Below, one piece after another: positions 49,710 through 58,118 of a stretch of DNA of 64,000 nucleotides (the stretch's first letter is position 1; each line of letters begins with the position of its first letter). Made by a program: the position numbers and the translations under genes. This DNA is from Pseudomonas agarici (GTDB lineage: Bacteria > Pseudomonadota > Gammaproteobacteria > Pseudomonadales > Pseudomonadaceae): contig NZ_FOAR01000012.1 in NCBI RefSeq assembly GCF_900109755.1, forward strand, positions 1 to 64,000. The letters are read 5' to 3'. The notes beneath the pieces are model-generated. The model worked only from the letters and a program-made list of their open reading frames with translations, searched no databases and had not been told where the DNA came from.

Positions 49710-50603
49710 TTATCGACTGCAAGCATCCGTTAGCCAATCACGAAAGGCTACGATCTTTGCTGAATTTCTCTGCGTATGTCGATAGCAGAGAAAGTGCATT
49801 TCATGCATCACAGAAGTGCAATCTTCAACGAGATATCTGACTAGCCTGCCATCCGCCAGTTCTTGCTCAGAGAAACGCACACTTTCAAGCGCGAGGCCCA
49901 GGCCATCGACAGCGGCGGCCAAGGCCAGCGCACCCCGGTCAAATGAAGGGCGATGCATGATTTCGGGCGGAGACCGTCCATGCCGACGAAAGAAGTCTTG
50001 CCAGGAAAGCGGGTTGAGTTGCGATTCTATCAGTGGAATGGAGTCCAGCTCGCTGAAACTGATTTCCATTCTGCCGCCCAGTAGCAGTGGCGCCCCTAGC
50101 GGGCAACACTCTTCTAATCCCAAACTTTGCACGCAGGTATCGGAGCTTTTTAGCGCCGTCCCATAGGCAATCACCATGTCCAATTCAGGGTGCCTGTGCA
50201 AATCTATGGGTGCGGCACTGGATGAGAGCTGAAGTGTGAATTGGGGGTATTTGCCGAAAAAATCGGTCAGCCGTGGTCCGAGCCATTTGCTGGCAAAACT
50301 GGGAGAGCAATGGACGGACAGCTTCTCCGTTTCGGCAAAAGGTCGAAGTTCAGTGCAGATCTGATCGACCGCATCAAAAGCCGGCTTGATGACATTGAAT
50401 AATCGCTGGCCCTGATTGTTGAGTTCCAAATGCCGACTGTGACGGATGAAAAGAGCAAAACCGAAAAAGTTTTCCAAGCTTTTGATTTGGTGACTGACAG
50501 CAGATGGAGTCTGGTGCAGCTCAGCGGCTGCAACGCTGAAATTACCGTGTCGCGCAGCAGCTTCAAACGCTCTCAGTGCTACCAGACTGGGTCGGTTACT
50601 CAT
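49710..50603 (-). CDS. LysR-family regulator of the catabolic cassette
   Basis: A 297-residue transcription regulator of the GcvA-like LysR group. The winged helix (residues 1-60, LVALRAFEAAARHGNFSVAA and TPSAVSHQIKSLENFFG) precedes an effector domain of periplasmic-binding fold. It is divergent from the aldolase gene, and its own start lies 11 bases from a perfect 19-bp palindrome at 50614-50632. It probably senses a pathway substrate or intermediate and activates the cassette; the ligand is unknown. Codon use here is looser than in the core genes around it. Confidence 0.88.
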   Translation of the reverse strand: MSNRPSLVALRAFEAAARHGNFSVAAAELHQTPSAVSHQIKSLENFFGFALFIRHSRHLELNNQGQRLFNVIKPAFDAVDQICTELRPFAETEKLSVHCSPSFASKWLGPRLTDFFGKYPQFTLQLSSSAAPIDLHRHPELDMVIAYGTALKSSDTCVQSLGLEECCPLGAPLLLGGRMEISFSELDSIPLIESQLNPLSWQDFFRRHGRSPPEIMHRPSFDRGALALAAAVDGLGLALESVRFSEQELADGRLVRYLVEDCTSVMHEMHFLCYRHTQRNSAKIVAFRDWLTDACSR

Positions 50604-50613
50604 TATTGTTATC

Positions 50614-50632
50614 CTGTGAAATTATTTCACAG
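50614..50632. promoter_or_regulatory. Perfect palindrome, candidate LysR operator
   Basis: CTGTGAAATTATTTCACAG is a perfect nine-plus-nine palindrome with one central base. A further half-site (CAGTGAAATAG) follows at 50635. It overlaps the leader of the LysR gene and lies about 80 bases before the aldolase gene, which fits LysR autoregulation with activation of the divergent gene. Confidence 0.6.
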
Positions 50633-50712
50633 CACAGTGAAATAGCATCGTTTGTCGCCGTTTGCAAGGTTTGTGAAGGTACAACCTCAATCGAACTACG
50701 AAGGTTGCCCCT

Positions 50713-51558
50713 ATGAATATCAGCGTTAAACCTGCGGATAACACACTCACTAAATCCAACAACAGAATCTCTATTTATCAGCCCGAGCAAGAGGGCTTGA
50801 TCTATCCGCAAGTGCCTGAATTCGAAACCCATGCCGAGCAACGCAGGCATTTGAAAGAGCGTCTGGTAGCCGCCTGCCGCGCTTTTGCCCTGCAAGGCTT
50901 TGACTATGGTTTTGCGGGTCACCTGACGGTTCGAGACCCCGAGGTTCCGGAGTTGTACTGGACTAATCCGATGTGCGTCCACTTCTCGCAGGTCAAGGTG
51001 TCAAACCTGATTCTGGCCGACCACAGTGGCAAAATTGTCGAAGGCGACTATGCCATCAACCGCGCCGGTTTCGTGCTGCATGCCAATGTCCACGAGGCTC
51101 ACCCGCACATCGTTGCGATGTGTCATGCCCATACCGTTCATGGCGGTGCCTGGGCCAGCACCGGCTTGCCTTTGGAGCCTATCACTCAGGATGCCGCGGC
51201 TTTTTTTGAGGATCAGTTGGTGATTACCGCCGAGGCTGGTGCCGTCGCGGTCAAGACCGATTCGGGCAAATCCATCGCCTCGCTGTTCGGCAAACACAAA
51301 GCCATCTTGCATCAAAACCACGGCCTACTCACGGCGAGCAGTCACAGCATCGAAAGCGCCGCATTTTGGTTTATCGCGCTTGAGCGTTGTTGCCAGCAGC
51401 AACTGATGGTTGCGGCGACAGGTATCAAGCCAAAACTAGTGACTGACGAGCGCGCTCGCTTCAGTCGCGAAAACGTCGGCAGCGATTACATCGGCTGGCT
51501 GCACTTCCAACCTATCTGGGGGCAACTGCTGCAAACCCAGCCAGACATGCTGGATTGA
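50713..51558 (+). CDS. Class II aldolase/adducin-family protein
   Basis: A 281-residue metal enzyme of the class II aldolase fold. The zinc ligand motif CHAHTVHGG near residue 137 and a third histidine in ILHQNHGLLTASS are visible. Relatives include L-fuculose-phosphate aldolase, and decarboxylases such as those for dihydroxylated phthalate. In a cassette with a Rieske oxygenase, a decarboxylase role for a dihydroxylated acid is more likely than a sugar aldolase role, but this is inference. A 114-base gap precedes the MFS gene, which is probably in the same operon. Confidence 0.8.
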   Translation: MNISVKPADNTLTKSNNRISIYQPEQEGLIYPQVPEFETHAEQRRHLKERLVAACRAFALQGFDYGFAGHLTVRDPEVPELYWTNPMCVHFSQVKVSNLILADHSGKIVEGDYAINRAGFVLHANVHEAHPHIVAMCHAHTVHGGAWASTGLPLEPITQDAAAFFEDQLVITAEAGAVAVKTDSGKSIASLFGKHKAILHQNHGLLTASSHSIESAAFWFIALERCCQQQLMVAATGIKPKLVTDERARFSRENVGSDYIGWLHFQPIWGQLLQTQPDMLD

Positions 51559-51672
51559 AAGAATGCTTGATGTGAGTTTTCGATAAAACACGACACCTCT
51601 TGCGAGGCTTCAATACTGGGCAAGGGGTGAGACGCGAGCCTTATAAATTTAACAATGCTTGGAGGCGTCCTC

Positions 51673-52989
51673 ATGACTACCATTGCCGAACGTGCTCAGC
51701 CACTGACAGGAACACTGATTAATGCGCAAGACCTGGTTTATAGAAAGGTGATGCTGCGACTCATTCCGTTCTTGTTTCTCTGCTATGTATGCTCCTACCT
51801 CAACCGTATCAATGTAAGTTTTGCCAAGCTACAAATGGCTCAACACCTGGCCTGGAGCGATGCCGTTTATGGCCTCGGCGCCGGCATGTTTTTTATTGGC
51901 TACTTTGCCTTTGAAATTCCAAGCAATATCATCATGTATAAGGTAGGAGCCCGACGCTGGCTCGCCAGGATCATGGTGACTTGGGGTGTGATCTCCGCAG
52001 CCATGATGTTCGTCAGCACACCCACACAGTTCTACGTCATGCGTTTTTTACTGGGAGTAGCTGAAGCCGGATTCTTCCCAGCTATTCTGCTTTACATCTC
52101 CCAATGGTTCCCTTCATCCAGGGGCGCCAAAGTCACTGCGCTGTTCATGGCGGCGATTCCAATGTCCGGTGTAATAGGTGCGCCGCTTTCCGGTTGGATC
52201 ATGCATTCCCTGAGCGGAGTACAGAACCTCGCTGGCTGGCAGTGGCTGTTCATACTGGAAGGGCTGCCGACCATTATCGTCGGCGTCTTTGCCTACTTTT
52301 ATCTGACGGATAGAATTGAAGACGCACGTTGGTTAGACGAAGAGGAGAAGAAGGTTCTCAGCCACAATATCAACAAGGAATCTAGCGGCAAACCTCTTCA
52401 TCGGATGATGGACGGACTCAAAGACCCCAAGATATGGCTGTTGAGCTTTATCTATCTGTTCTTCACCATGGGGCTGTATGGCGTCAGTTTCTGGCTTCCC
52501 ACGCTTATTCAGGCCTCCGGCGTCACCGATTCAATGCATTTGGGACTGCTGACCGCGATCCCCTATGCGTGCGCGGTGGTCAGCATGATACTGGTAGGCA
52601 GGAGTTCGGATCGTTTGAAAGAGCGCCGCTGGCACCTCGCTGTACCTGGAGTACTCGCGGCGGTGGGTTTCCTGATCAGTGCCGCGTTCCAATCAGATAT
52701 CCTGATCAGCCTTCCCGCGTTGTGTCTGGCGACAATGGGCGTAATGACCACGATCTCGCAGTTCTGGACATTACCGCCTGCTATCCTGACCGGCGCCGCC
52801 GCTGCTACAGGCATTGCATTGGCTAACTCCATAGGGAGTGCCTCGGGCTTTATCAGTCCCTTTATCATGGGCACAATCAACGCGGCGACACACAACACCA
52901 GCGCGGGAATCATTATGCTCTCCGTCGTGTTGGTCGGCGGCTGCCTGCTGGTGTTCCTGGTGCCGAAAAAACTGCTCACTTACAAATAG
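51673..52989 (+). CDS. MFS transporter, anion:cation symporter (ACS) family
   Basis: A 438-residue transporter with 12 hydrophobic helices. The signature RINVSFAKLQMAQHL, the GAGMFFIGYFAFEIPSNIIM segment and the internal loop EEEKKVLSHNINKES mark the ACS family (phthalate permease, hydroxyphenylacetate and tartrate transporter relatives). It probably imports an organic anion used by the neighbouring oxygenase. GGAGG precedes the ATG at 51673. A strong terminator follows the gene. Confidence 0.88.
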   Translation: MTTIAERAQPLTGTLINAQDLVYRKVMLRLIPFLFLCYVCSYLNRINVSFAKLQMAQHLAWSDAVYGLGAGMFFIGYFAFEIPSNIIMYKVGARRWLARIMVTWGVISAAMMFVSTPTQFYVMRFLLGVAEAGFFPAILLYISQWFPSSRGAKVTALFMAAIPMSGVIGAPLSGWIMHSLSGVQNLAGWQWLFILEGLPTIIVGVFAYFYLTDRIEDARWLDEEEKKVLSHNINKESSGKPLHRMMDGLKDPKIWLLSFIYLFFTMGLYGVSFWLPTLIQASGVTDSMHLGLLTAIPYACAVVSMILVGRSSDRLKERRWHLAVPGVLAAVGFLISAAFQSDILISLPALCLATMGVMTTISQFWTLPPAILTGAAAATGIALANSIGSASGFISPFIMGTINAATHNTSAGIIMLSVVLVGGCLLVFLVPKKLLTYK

Positions 52990-52995
52990 TCGCCA

Positions 52996-53026
52996 GAAGC
53001 CCTCTTTGCAGAGGGCTTCTTATTTT
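52996..53026 (+). terminator. Intrinsic terminator after the MFS gene
   Basis: GAAGCCCTCT and AGAGGGCTTC enclose TTGC and are followed by TTATTTT, seven bases after the MFS stop. It separates the MFS gene from the convergent reductase gene. Confidence 0.88.
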
Positions 53027-53060
53027 CCGGCGCTGTCAGCCGCACACTTGTGACGGTTAT

Positions 53061-54047
53061 TCAGAGATCGAGTAGTAGAGTACCGCTCGCCGCACGGGAT
53101 ACACAGCAAGTCAGAAAATCAGGCCGCTCGCTGTCATCGAGTATAAAGTCCTGATGGTCGACTTCACCCGCCAGGTAGCGCACCTTGCAGGTTCCGCACA
53201 ACCCGGATTGGCAGGACGTTTCCACGGGGTAGCCAGCGGTGTTCAGCGCCTCTGCCAGGCTCTGGCCGGGACCTACTTGCAATTTCTCACCCGTGCTGGC
53301 GATCTCGGCGATGAATCCGCCGGCAATCGAACACTCGTCAATTTCCTGTTTGATCGGCGCCTTGAAATGTTCGAAATGTACCGATCCGCCAGGCCAGTGC
53401 GCCGATGCCTCCTTGCAGGCCTGCATAAAGCCCGCTGGCCCACAGTAGTAAAGCTCGCATGCGCCCTCGGGACGCTTCAGGATCGAAGGGATATCCAGCT
53501 TATTGCGAGGATCCCCGCCATCGAAATGGAAACTGATGCGGCCAGATTTTGCCAACCCTTCGAGCTCTGCTTGAAACGCCGCGTATTCCGGTCCTTTTGC
53601 GCAGTAATGCATTTCGTAGTCAATGTTGTGCGCCTCCAACTGATGGGCCATCGACTTCATCGGTGTCACCCCGATGCCGCCGGCTAGAAGCACGACTTTG
53701 CCAGAGCCTGGATGCAACTCGAAATTATTCCTAGGCACGCTGACGCGCACTTTATCGCCGACCTTGATGGTTTCATGGACAGCCGCTGATCCACCGCGAC
53801 CGTTGGGATCCTTCAACACCGCAATCATGTAGCGATGGCGCTCCGATGGAGAGTTGCACAGCGAATATTGACGAATAACGCCAGGACCGACGTGAACATC
53901 AATGTGCGCGCCGGCAGTGAATGGAGGCAAATTTGAACCGTCCGCAGAGACGAATTCGTAGGAGTTTACTCCGCTGGCTTCCAGCCTGATTTGTTTGACC
54001 ACCAGCTCCAGATGCATTGCGGCGGTGTTATCAACAATTGAGTTCAT
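53061..54047 (-). CDS. PDR/VanB-family oxygenase reductase
   Basis: A 328-residue electron-transfer protein with the FMN/NADH part first and a plant-type ferredoxin at the C terminus. Marks are the HIDVHVGPGVIRQYSLCN flavin region, VVLLAGGIGVTPMKSM for the nucleotide, and cysteines in CQSGLCGTC with a fourth in FLTCC. Phthalate dioxygenase reductase and VanB have this order. It is encoded just downstream of the Rieske oxygenase (70 bases apart), and so should supply it with electrons. Confidence 0.9.
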   Translation of the reverse strand: MNSIVDNTAAMHLELVVKQIRLEASGVNSYEFVSADGSNLPPFTAGAHIDVHVGPGVIRQYSLCNSPSERHRYMIAVLKDPNGRGGSAAVHETIKVGDKVRVSVPRNNFELHPGSGKVVLLAGGIGVTPMKSMAHQLEAHNIDYEMHYCAKGPEYAAFQAELEGLAKSGRISFHFDGGDPRNKLDIPSILKRPEGACELYYCGPAGFMQACKEASAHWPGGSVHFEHFKAPIKQEIDECSIAGGFIAEIASTGEKLQVGPGQSLAEALNTAGYPVETSCQSGLCGTCKVRYLAGEVDHQDFILDDSERPDFLTCCVSRAASGTLLLDL

Positions 54048-54117
54048 ATCTCACCTCGGCATTGCGCTGACAACTGCCGAGATAAAGCCTATCTCGACAG
54101 TTGATGTGGACTTTTTG

Positions 54118-55662
54118 TTATTTTTTGAAGCTTTGCTCAAGTTGTTCAAGCCGCTCTTTGACGAATGTAGCCCGCTCCTGCCCTCTCAATGGATCGGCCT
54201 CGGTAAGAATCGCCACGGTCTCTTTGGCTAATCGGCGGCGGTTGGCAACTTCCTGTTCCACGGTGTCGGCAATTGGCATCGCAAAAACGTTACCTGTGCA
54301 ATAGCTATTGGGCGCTCCATTCATTGCGCGCAACCATTCGGCGAAACCCTGCGCACCTGCCGCTGGATTGGTTCCGCGAACAGCGGCACGGAGCATTTTG
54401 CGAAATGCATAGACACCGGCATCGAACTTGGTGGGATTTTCGAGTTTGTGTATAGCGATAGGTCGTTGGGAAATGATCGCCTCGTAGTCGCCAGGCGCGT
54501 ATTGAGCGTTCTTGTAGATCTCGCGTTCGCGGTGATTCGGTGGAATCGGAGGAAGGTCTTCAAGCTTGTATTTGCCGAAGCGCTCAGGTCTGCGCATCGC
54601 TACTTGTCCTTCAAGAAAGTCGATGGTCTCATAACCCACCTTGCTCTTATCACCGATGCCACGCGTATCGATACCTGGCCCCATCACCCGCCAACCCAAC
54701 ATTTTGCTGTTCTCGTCGTCGACCGGCACAGTCCACCGGACAATGTGGAATCGACTGAAGAGCTTCTTCGCCGAGCCATCTTCGGAGGTATACGCATGCA
54801 AACTCAGGTTGGGCAGCACCTGATGCTGGATGCGCAGAAACATCTTGTCGTCGTTAACCCGCCGTGCACCGGCACAGGCAAGACTGCGGCCTTGATGCAC
54901 GGGTATGAACTGCATGTCAGGCGCCACTTCCATGGACGCCGCGCCGACCTCATCGAAGGTGGTGCCCTGGAAATTTTTGTTCACCACGTTTTTGGCTGAG
55001 TGCAAGGCGGTGGGGTGGAAATTATCTGCCGCGTTGTCTTGGACTTGCACCCAATTGCAATGCTGAAAGTTGCTATAAGGAACCAGCTCATCCCCTTCAG
55101 CGACGGTGAAGTTCTCCTCCCACTCGGGGAACGGCGGCTCTTCCTCTGGAGGCCCCATGTACGCGAAGACCAGGCCATGTCGCTCGAACGCCTTGTACGC
55201 ACCCTGGCGTATTGAGCAGGCGTATCTTTGCGCCTCTTTTTCCTCACCGACCGGGAAAGGCACGTGCAAACAGGCGCCGTCCACGTCAAACACCATACCG
55301 TGGTAGCAACACTTGATGCCGCGCTCTTGGATAGCGCCATATTCCAACGACGCTCCCCGATGGCAACAGTGGGCATGCAGAAGACCGATCTGGCCGCTGC
55401 CATCGCGGAAGGCAACTAATTCTTCACCCATGATTTTCAGGAAGCGAGGAGTATCTGTCAGCTCCAGCGCCATACAGACCGGGTGCCAGAAACGACGCAG
55501 ATATTCTCCCATCGGAGTGCCGGGGCCAGTTTCGGTCAATTCCGGGTCATGACCCGGAACGTGATTGGTGTGATAGCCGCCGTAAGCGACGAGTTTCTTG
55601 GCAATGGATGCGCCCGCGCCGCTCGATTGTTGGGCTTGGTGCTGTTCGAATTTCTCGGTCAT
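54118..55662 (-). CDS. Rieske ring-hydroxylating oxygenase, terminal component
   Basis: A 514-residue oxygenase of the phthalate/phenoxybenzoate dioxygenase type (long alpha-only form). The Rieske centre ligands are in HCCHRGASLEYG and CCYHGMVFD, and the mononuclear iron site is the canonical QDNAADNFHPTALH with its Asp and two His. There is no beta subunit gene, as usual for this branch. It likely hydroxylates an aromatic acid using electrons from the adjacent reductase; the substrate cannot be deduced. The ATG at 55662 has GGAG at better spacing than the one at 55668. Confidence 0.9.
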   Translation of the reverse strand: MTEKFEQHQAQQSSGAGASIAKKLVAYGGYHTNHVPGHDPELTETGPGTPMGEYLRRFWHPVCMALELTDTPRFLKIMGEELVAFRDGSGQIGLLHAHCCHRGASLEYGAIQERGIKCCYHGMVFDVDGACLHVPFPVGEEKEAQRYACSIRQGAYKAFERHGLVFAYMGPPEEEPPFPEWEENFTVAEGDELVPYSNFQHCNWVQVQDNAADNFHPTALHSAKNVVNKNFQGTTFDEVGAASMEVAPDMQFIPVHQGRSLACAGARRVNDDKMFLRIQHQVLPNLSLHAYTSEDGSAKKLFSRFHIVRWTVPVDDENSKMLGWRVMGPGIDTRGIGDKSKVGYETIDFLEGQVAMRRPERFGKYKLEDLPPIPPNHREREIYKNAQYAPGDYEAIISQRPIAIHKLENPTKFDAGVYAFRKMLRAAVRGTNPAAGAQGFAEWLRAMNGAPNSYCTGNVFAMPIADTVEQEVANRRRLAKETVAILTEADPLRGQERATFVKERLEQLEQSFKK

Positions 55663-55710
55663 GACCATGTCTCCGTTCTTGTTTTATCGTTGGATTTCAG
55701 GCTACGGAAC

Positions 55711-55722
55711 TCTGTATACAGA
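55711..55722. promoter_or_regulatory. GntR operator candidate, site 1
   Basis: TCTGTATACAGA is a perfect palindrome located 49 bases upstream of the oxygenase ATG. GntR/FCD regulators often bind such TGTATACA cores. Confidence 0.65.
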
Positions 55723-55968
55723 TTTTTTGAATACAACAGCGCTATTTTGCTTAGCTCTGCGGGTAGGTTATTTCCTCATCAATCAGTTAGTTATAAGCCT
55801 CGTTCAGCAAAGCGAACATCCTCGCGGATGGCTGGCTCCACGTCATCGCTGCGAGCCATGACCAACAACCGCTACCCGCCTGCTTTCCGGCAAAGCCAGG
55901 CACGGATCTTTGTCGTGGAACACGCTCAGTGGAAATCCTCTTTTGTCGCTCTATTATATATACTGTGT

Positions 55969-55980
55969 TCTGTATACAGA
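55969..55980. promoter_or_regulatory. GntR operator candidate, site 2
   Basis: The same TCTGTATACAGA palindrome, directly after the AT-rich promoter-like stretch and 71 bases before the GntR ATG. The pair suggests one repressor controls both divergent genes. Confidence 0.65.
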
Positions 55981-56051
55981 TATGGCATTCTTGGCCTGGG
56001 TCCCAAGATTGTCAAGCCGCCCCGTTGGAATCATTTTGGAGAACGTGGACA

Positions 56052-56780
56052 ATGCCCATCGCAATCAAGCCAACGAAGGCATCCCTGAACGTCATGACCA
56101 AAAAGCTGCAGAGAGTTCAAGCGCGCCCGGACTATGTTGATGAGGTCTACAAAGCGCTTGTAGACGCGATCAGTGATGGCACTATGGCTCCTGGTGTTCG
56201 ATTTACCCAGGAAGAGATCGCCGAACAAATGCACGTTTCCCGATCCCCCGTCCTCCAAGCCATTCGTCTGCTAAAAAAGGATGGCTTGGTTCAGGATGCT
56301 CCGGGCAAAGGAGTGTTAGTCACGCCATTGACCGTTGCCTCTATCAGTAACCTGTATTTGATAAGAGGGGCGCTGGATAGTTTGGCGGCCAAAATGGCGG
56401 CTGAAAGACGTCACCGAATGGACCCCAACATCATTGAAAACGGTCGGCGCGTTGCCCAGGGTAAAGATCTCAAGGCAATGATCGATGCTGATGTGGCATT
56501 TCATCACGACATCTATGCGGCTTCGGGAAATCCGCTTATAGCCGAGAGTGCCCAGGTCTATTGGGTGCATCTTCGTCGGGCGATGGGGACCGTACTGCAA
56601 TCTTCCGCCTCCCAGCGTCAGTCAATCTGGGACGAACATGCGGCAATCGCCAATGCAATTGCCGAAGGCGATTCGAAACGGGCTGGCGAGCTTTCCGATA
56701 TTCACACCACCAAAGCGCGAGAATACCTTGCCTCCCGACTTGATGAATATTTGGGGCAGCGAGAACTCCGATACCCATAG
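56052..56780 (+). CDS. GntR-family regulator with FCD domain
   Basis: A 242-residue repressor-type regulator. The N-terminal winged helix (DEVYKALVDAISDGTMAPG and EEIAEQMHVSRSPVLQAIRL) is followed by an FCD effector domain with metal-site histidines (DVAFHHDIYAASGNP and IWDEHAAIANAIAEGD). FCD regulators sense organic acids such as pyruvate, gluconate or vanillate. It faces the Rieske oxygenase gene, with two identical palindromic sites between them. The start at 56052 has a distant GGAG (ten bases); an ATG at 56094 is also possible. Confidence 0.88.
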   Translation: MPIAIKPTKASLNVMTKKLQRVQARPDYVDEVYKALVDAISDGTMAPGVRFTQEEIAEQMHVSRSPVLQAIRLLKKDGLVQDAPGKGVLVTPLTVASISNLYLIRGALDSLAAKMAAERRHRMDPNIIENGRRVAQGKDLKAMIDADVAFHHDIYAASGNPLIAESAQVYWVHLRRAMGTVLQSSASQRQSIWDEHAAIANAIAEGDSKRAGELSDIHTTKAREYLASRLDEYLGQRELRYP

Positions 56781-56802
56781 CAGTTTTTGCTAACACCCCC
56801 CG

Positions 56803-57930
56803 TTACCGCTGGACAAGATTTACCGGCTGGTTCTTCACCCGTTCGCCCGCCAGCTGCGCTGCTGCCGCCAAATCCATCAGGCCACGCCCGTAGGCTTCGC
56901 CCTTGGCGTAAATGCCACTGTTGTTGGCGCTATTGAGCAACACCTCACGCAGTTGCTGGGGCGTGAGTTCGGGAAAACGACTCTGCAAGGCGGCGAGCGC
57001 ACCGCTGACCAGTGCCACGGCAGGCGAAGTCCCGGCCGTTTCCGTGTAGCCGCCCTTGGCGGTGGTGGTGAGTAAACCTTTGCCGACGCCTCCATCCCCG
57101 CCCGGCACCGCGATGCACCAGCGTTCGGCCACGCCACAGTAGTTGGACTTCTGATTGATGACTGTGCCGTCATTGCTTAACGCCACCACAGCGATCCAGC
57201 CTCTTTCCAGCTCTGGCAAGGCCAGGGGCAGGCCGGGTTCGGCCAAGGGTTCGCGGCGTAGTTCATTGCCGGTGGGAAAAACAAACACGGCGCCGTCGGC
57301 CACCAACTGGCGAGCGATCCGCAAGGAATCGCCCATCACCTGTTTGTAACGTGCCTCGGTGATTTGCGTGGCGGGTATAGCGTTGGCCCACGAGTTACTG
57401 AGGATTCGCGCCCCGGCGGCGAAGCTGTCTTTCCAGGCGTGGGCGATCTGCTCGTCAAAAAAGAACGGTTCGTTGTTGTCGCCAATGCGCATGGCGATCA
57501 GCTTGGCATCGAAGGCGATGCCGTGCATACCTTGGCCATCGCGGTTGGCGGCGACAATGCCGGCCATCTGGGTACCATGGCCGTGGGGATCGATCAGTTC
57601 AGGCAGATTGCGCACATAATCGTGGCCGGATGTGTCCAGGCGGCCCTTGAATTCGGCGAGTTCGGTATTGAGGCCTGAGTCGATGATGGCTACGCTGACG
57701 CCTCTACCAGTGCCGCCCAGTGCATAAAGTGTCGACGCCTTGACCCGTGCCAGTGCGCGTTGTGCGTGGTATTCCGGGGTTTCGAAGCGGCTGGCAAGTG
57801 ACTCGATCTTGGCCGCTTGCGGATTGCGCAAGCTAGAGTCCGGTCCAGGCAGGCAGCCGCTCAGCAGCAGAAGCGTGAGGAGCAGGCCGTGACGGGCCGG
57901 TAAAGAGACGCTGCGAGGTACCGTGTTCAA
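56803..57930 (-). CDS. Lipoprotein subtilase (S8 serine protease)
   Basis: A 375-residue secreted serine protease with lipobox LLSGC, so probably anchored in the outer or inner membrane. The triad is visible: Asp in VAIIDSGLN, His in DPHGHGTQMAGIV, Ser in TAGTSPAVALVSGAL. The serine block reads GTSPAVA where GTSMAxP is usual, so the family proline is shifted. The TTG at 57930 follows AGGAG by six bases and is followed by the signal sequence; the longer frame from 58008 would put 26 residues before it and looks wrong. Substrate unknown. Confidence 0.82.
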   Translation of the reverse strand: MNTVPRSVSLPARHGLLLTLLLLSGCLPGPDSSLRNPQAAKIESLASRFETPEYHAQRALARVKASTLYALGGTGRGVSVAIIDSGLNTELAEFKGRLDTSGHDYVRNLPELIDPHGHGTQMAGIVAANRDGQGMHGIAFDAKLIAMRIGDNNEPFFFDEQIAHAWKDSFAAGARILSNSWANAIPATQITEARYKQVMGDSLRIARQLVADGAVFVFPTGNELRREPLAEPGLPLALPELERGWIAVVALSNDGTVINQKSNYCGVAERWCIAVPGGDGGVGKGLLTTTAKGGYTETAGTSPAVALVSGALAALQSRFPELTPQQLREVLLNSANNSGIYAKGEAYGRGLMDLAAAAQLAGERVKNQPVNLVQR

Positions 57931-58118
57931 GTGAAACTCCTGTGCAAACGACAGTCGTTGAATAGTCCGTTTCAACGACGCAGTGATCGAGAACTGAGCG
58001 TCAGTCATCGAGGGTATTTCGATGTCATCGATAATGTCATGGGCGCCCCTCCCTGGATGTGTATCCGGGTATTGGCCGTTGCCCGCCGTCGCGGGTTGGC
58101 TGCCGGAGCCGGCGGCGC

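Larger units (their letters stand above)
55663..56051. other. Divergent oxygenase/GntR control region
   Basis: This 389-base gap has no gene. It holds two identical palindromes, at 55711-55722 and 55969-55980, placed near the starts of the divergent oxygenase and GntR genes. It also has an AT-rich run (CTATTATATATACTG) just before the second palindrome that looks like a promoter. The remaining 200 bases show no recognised feature. Confidence 0.6.
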
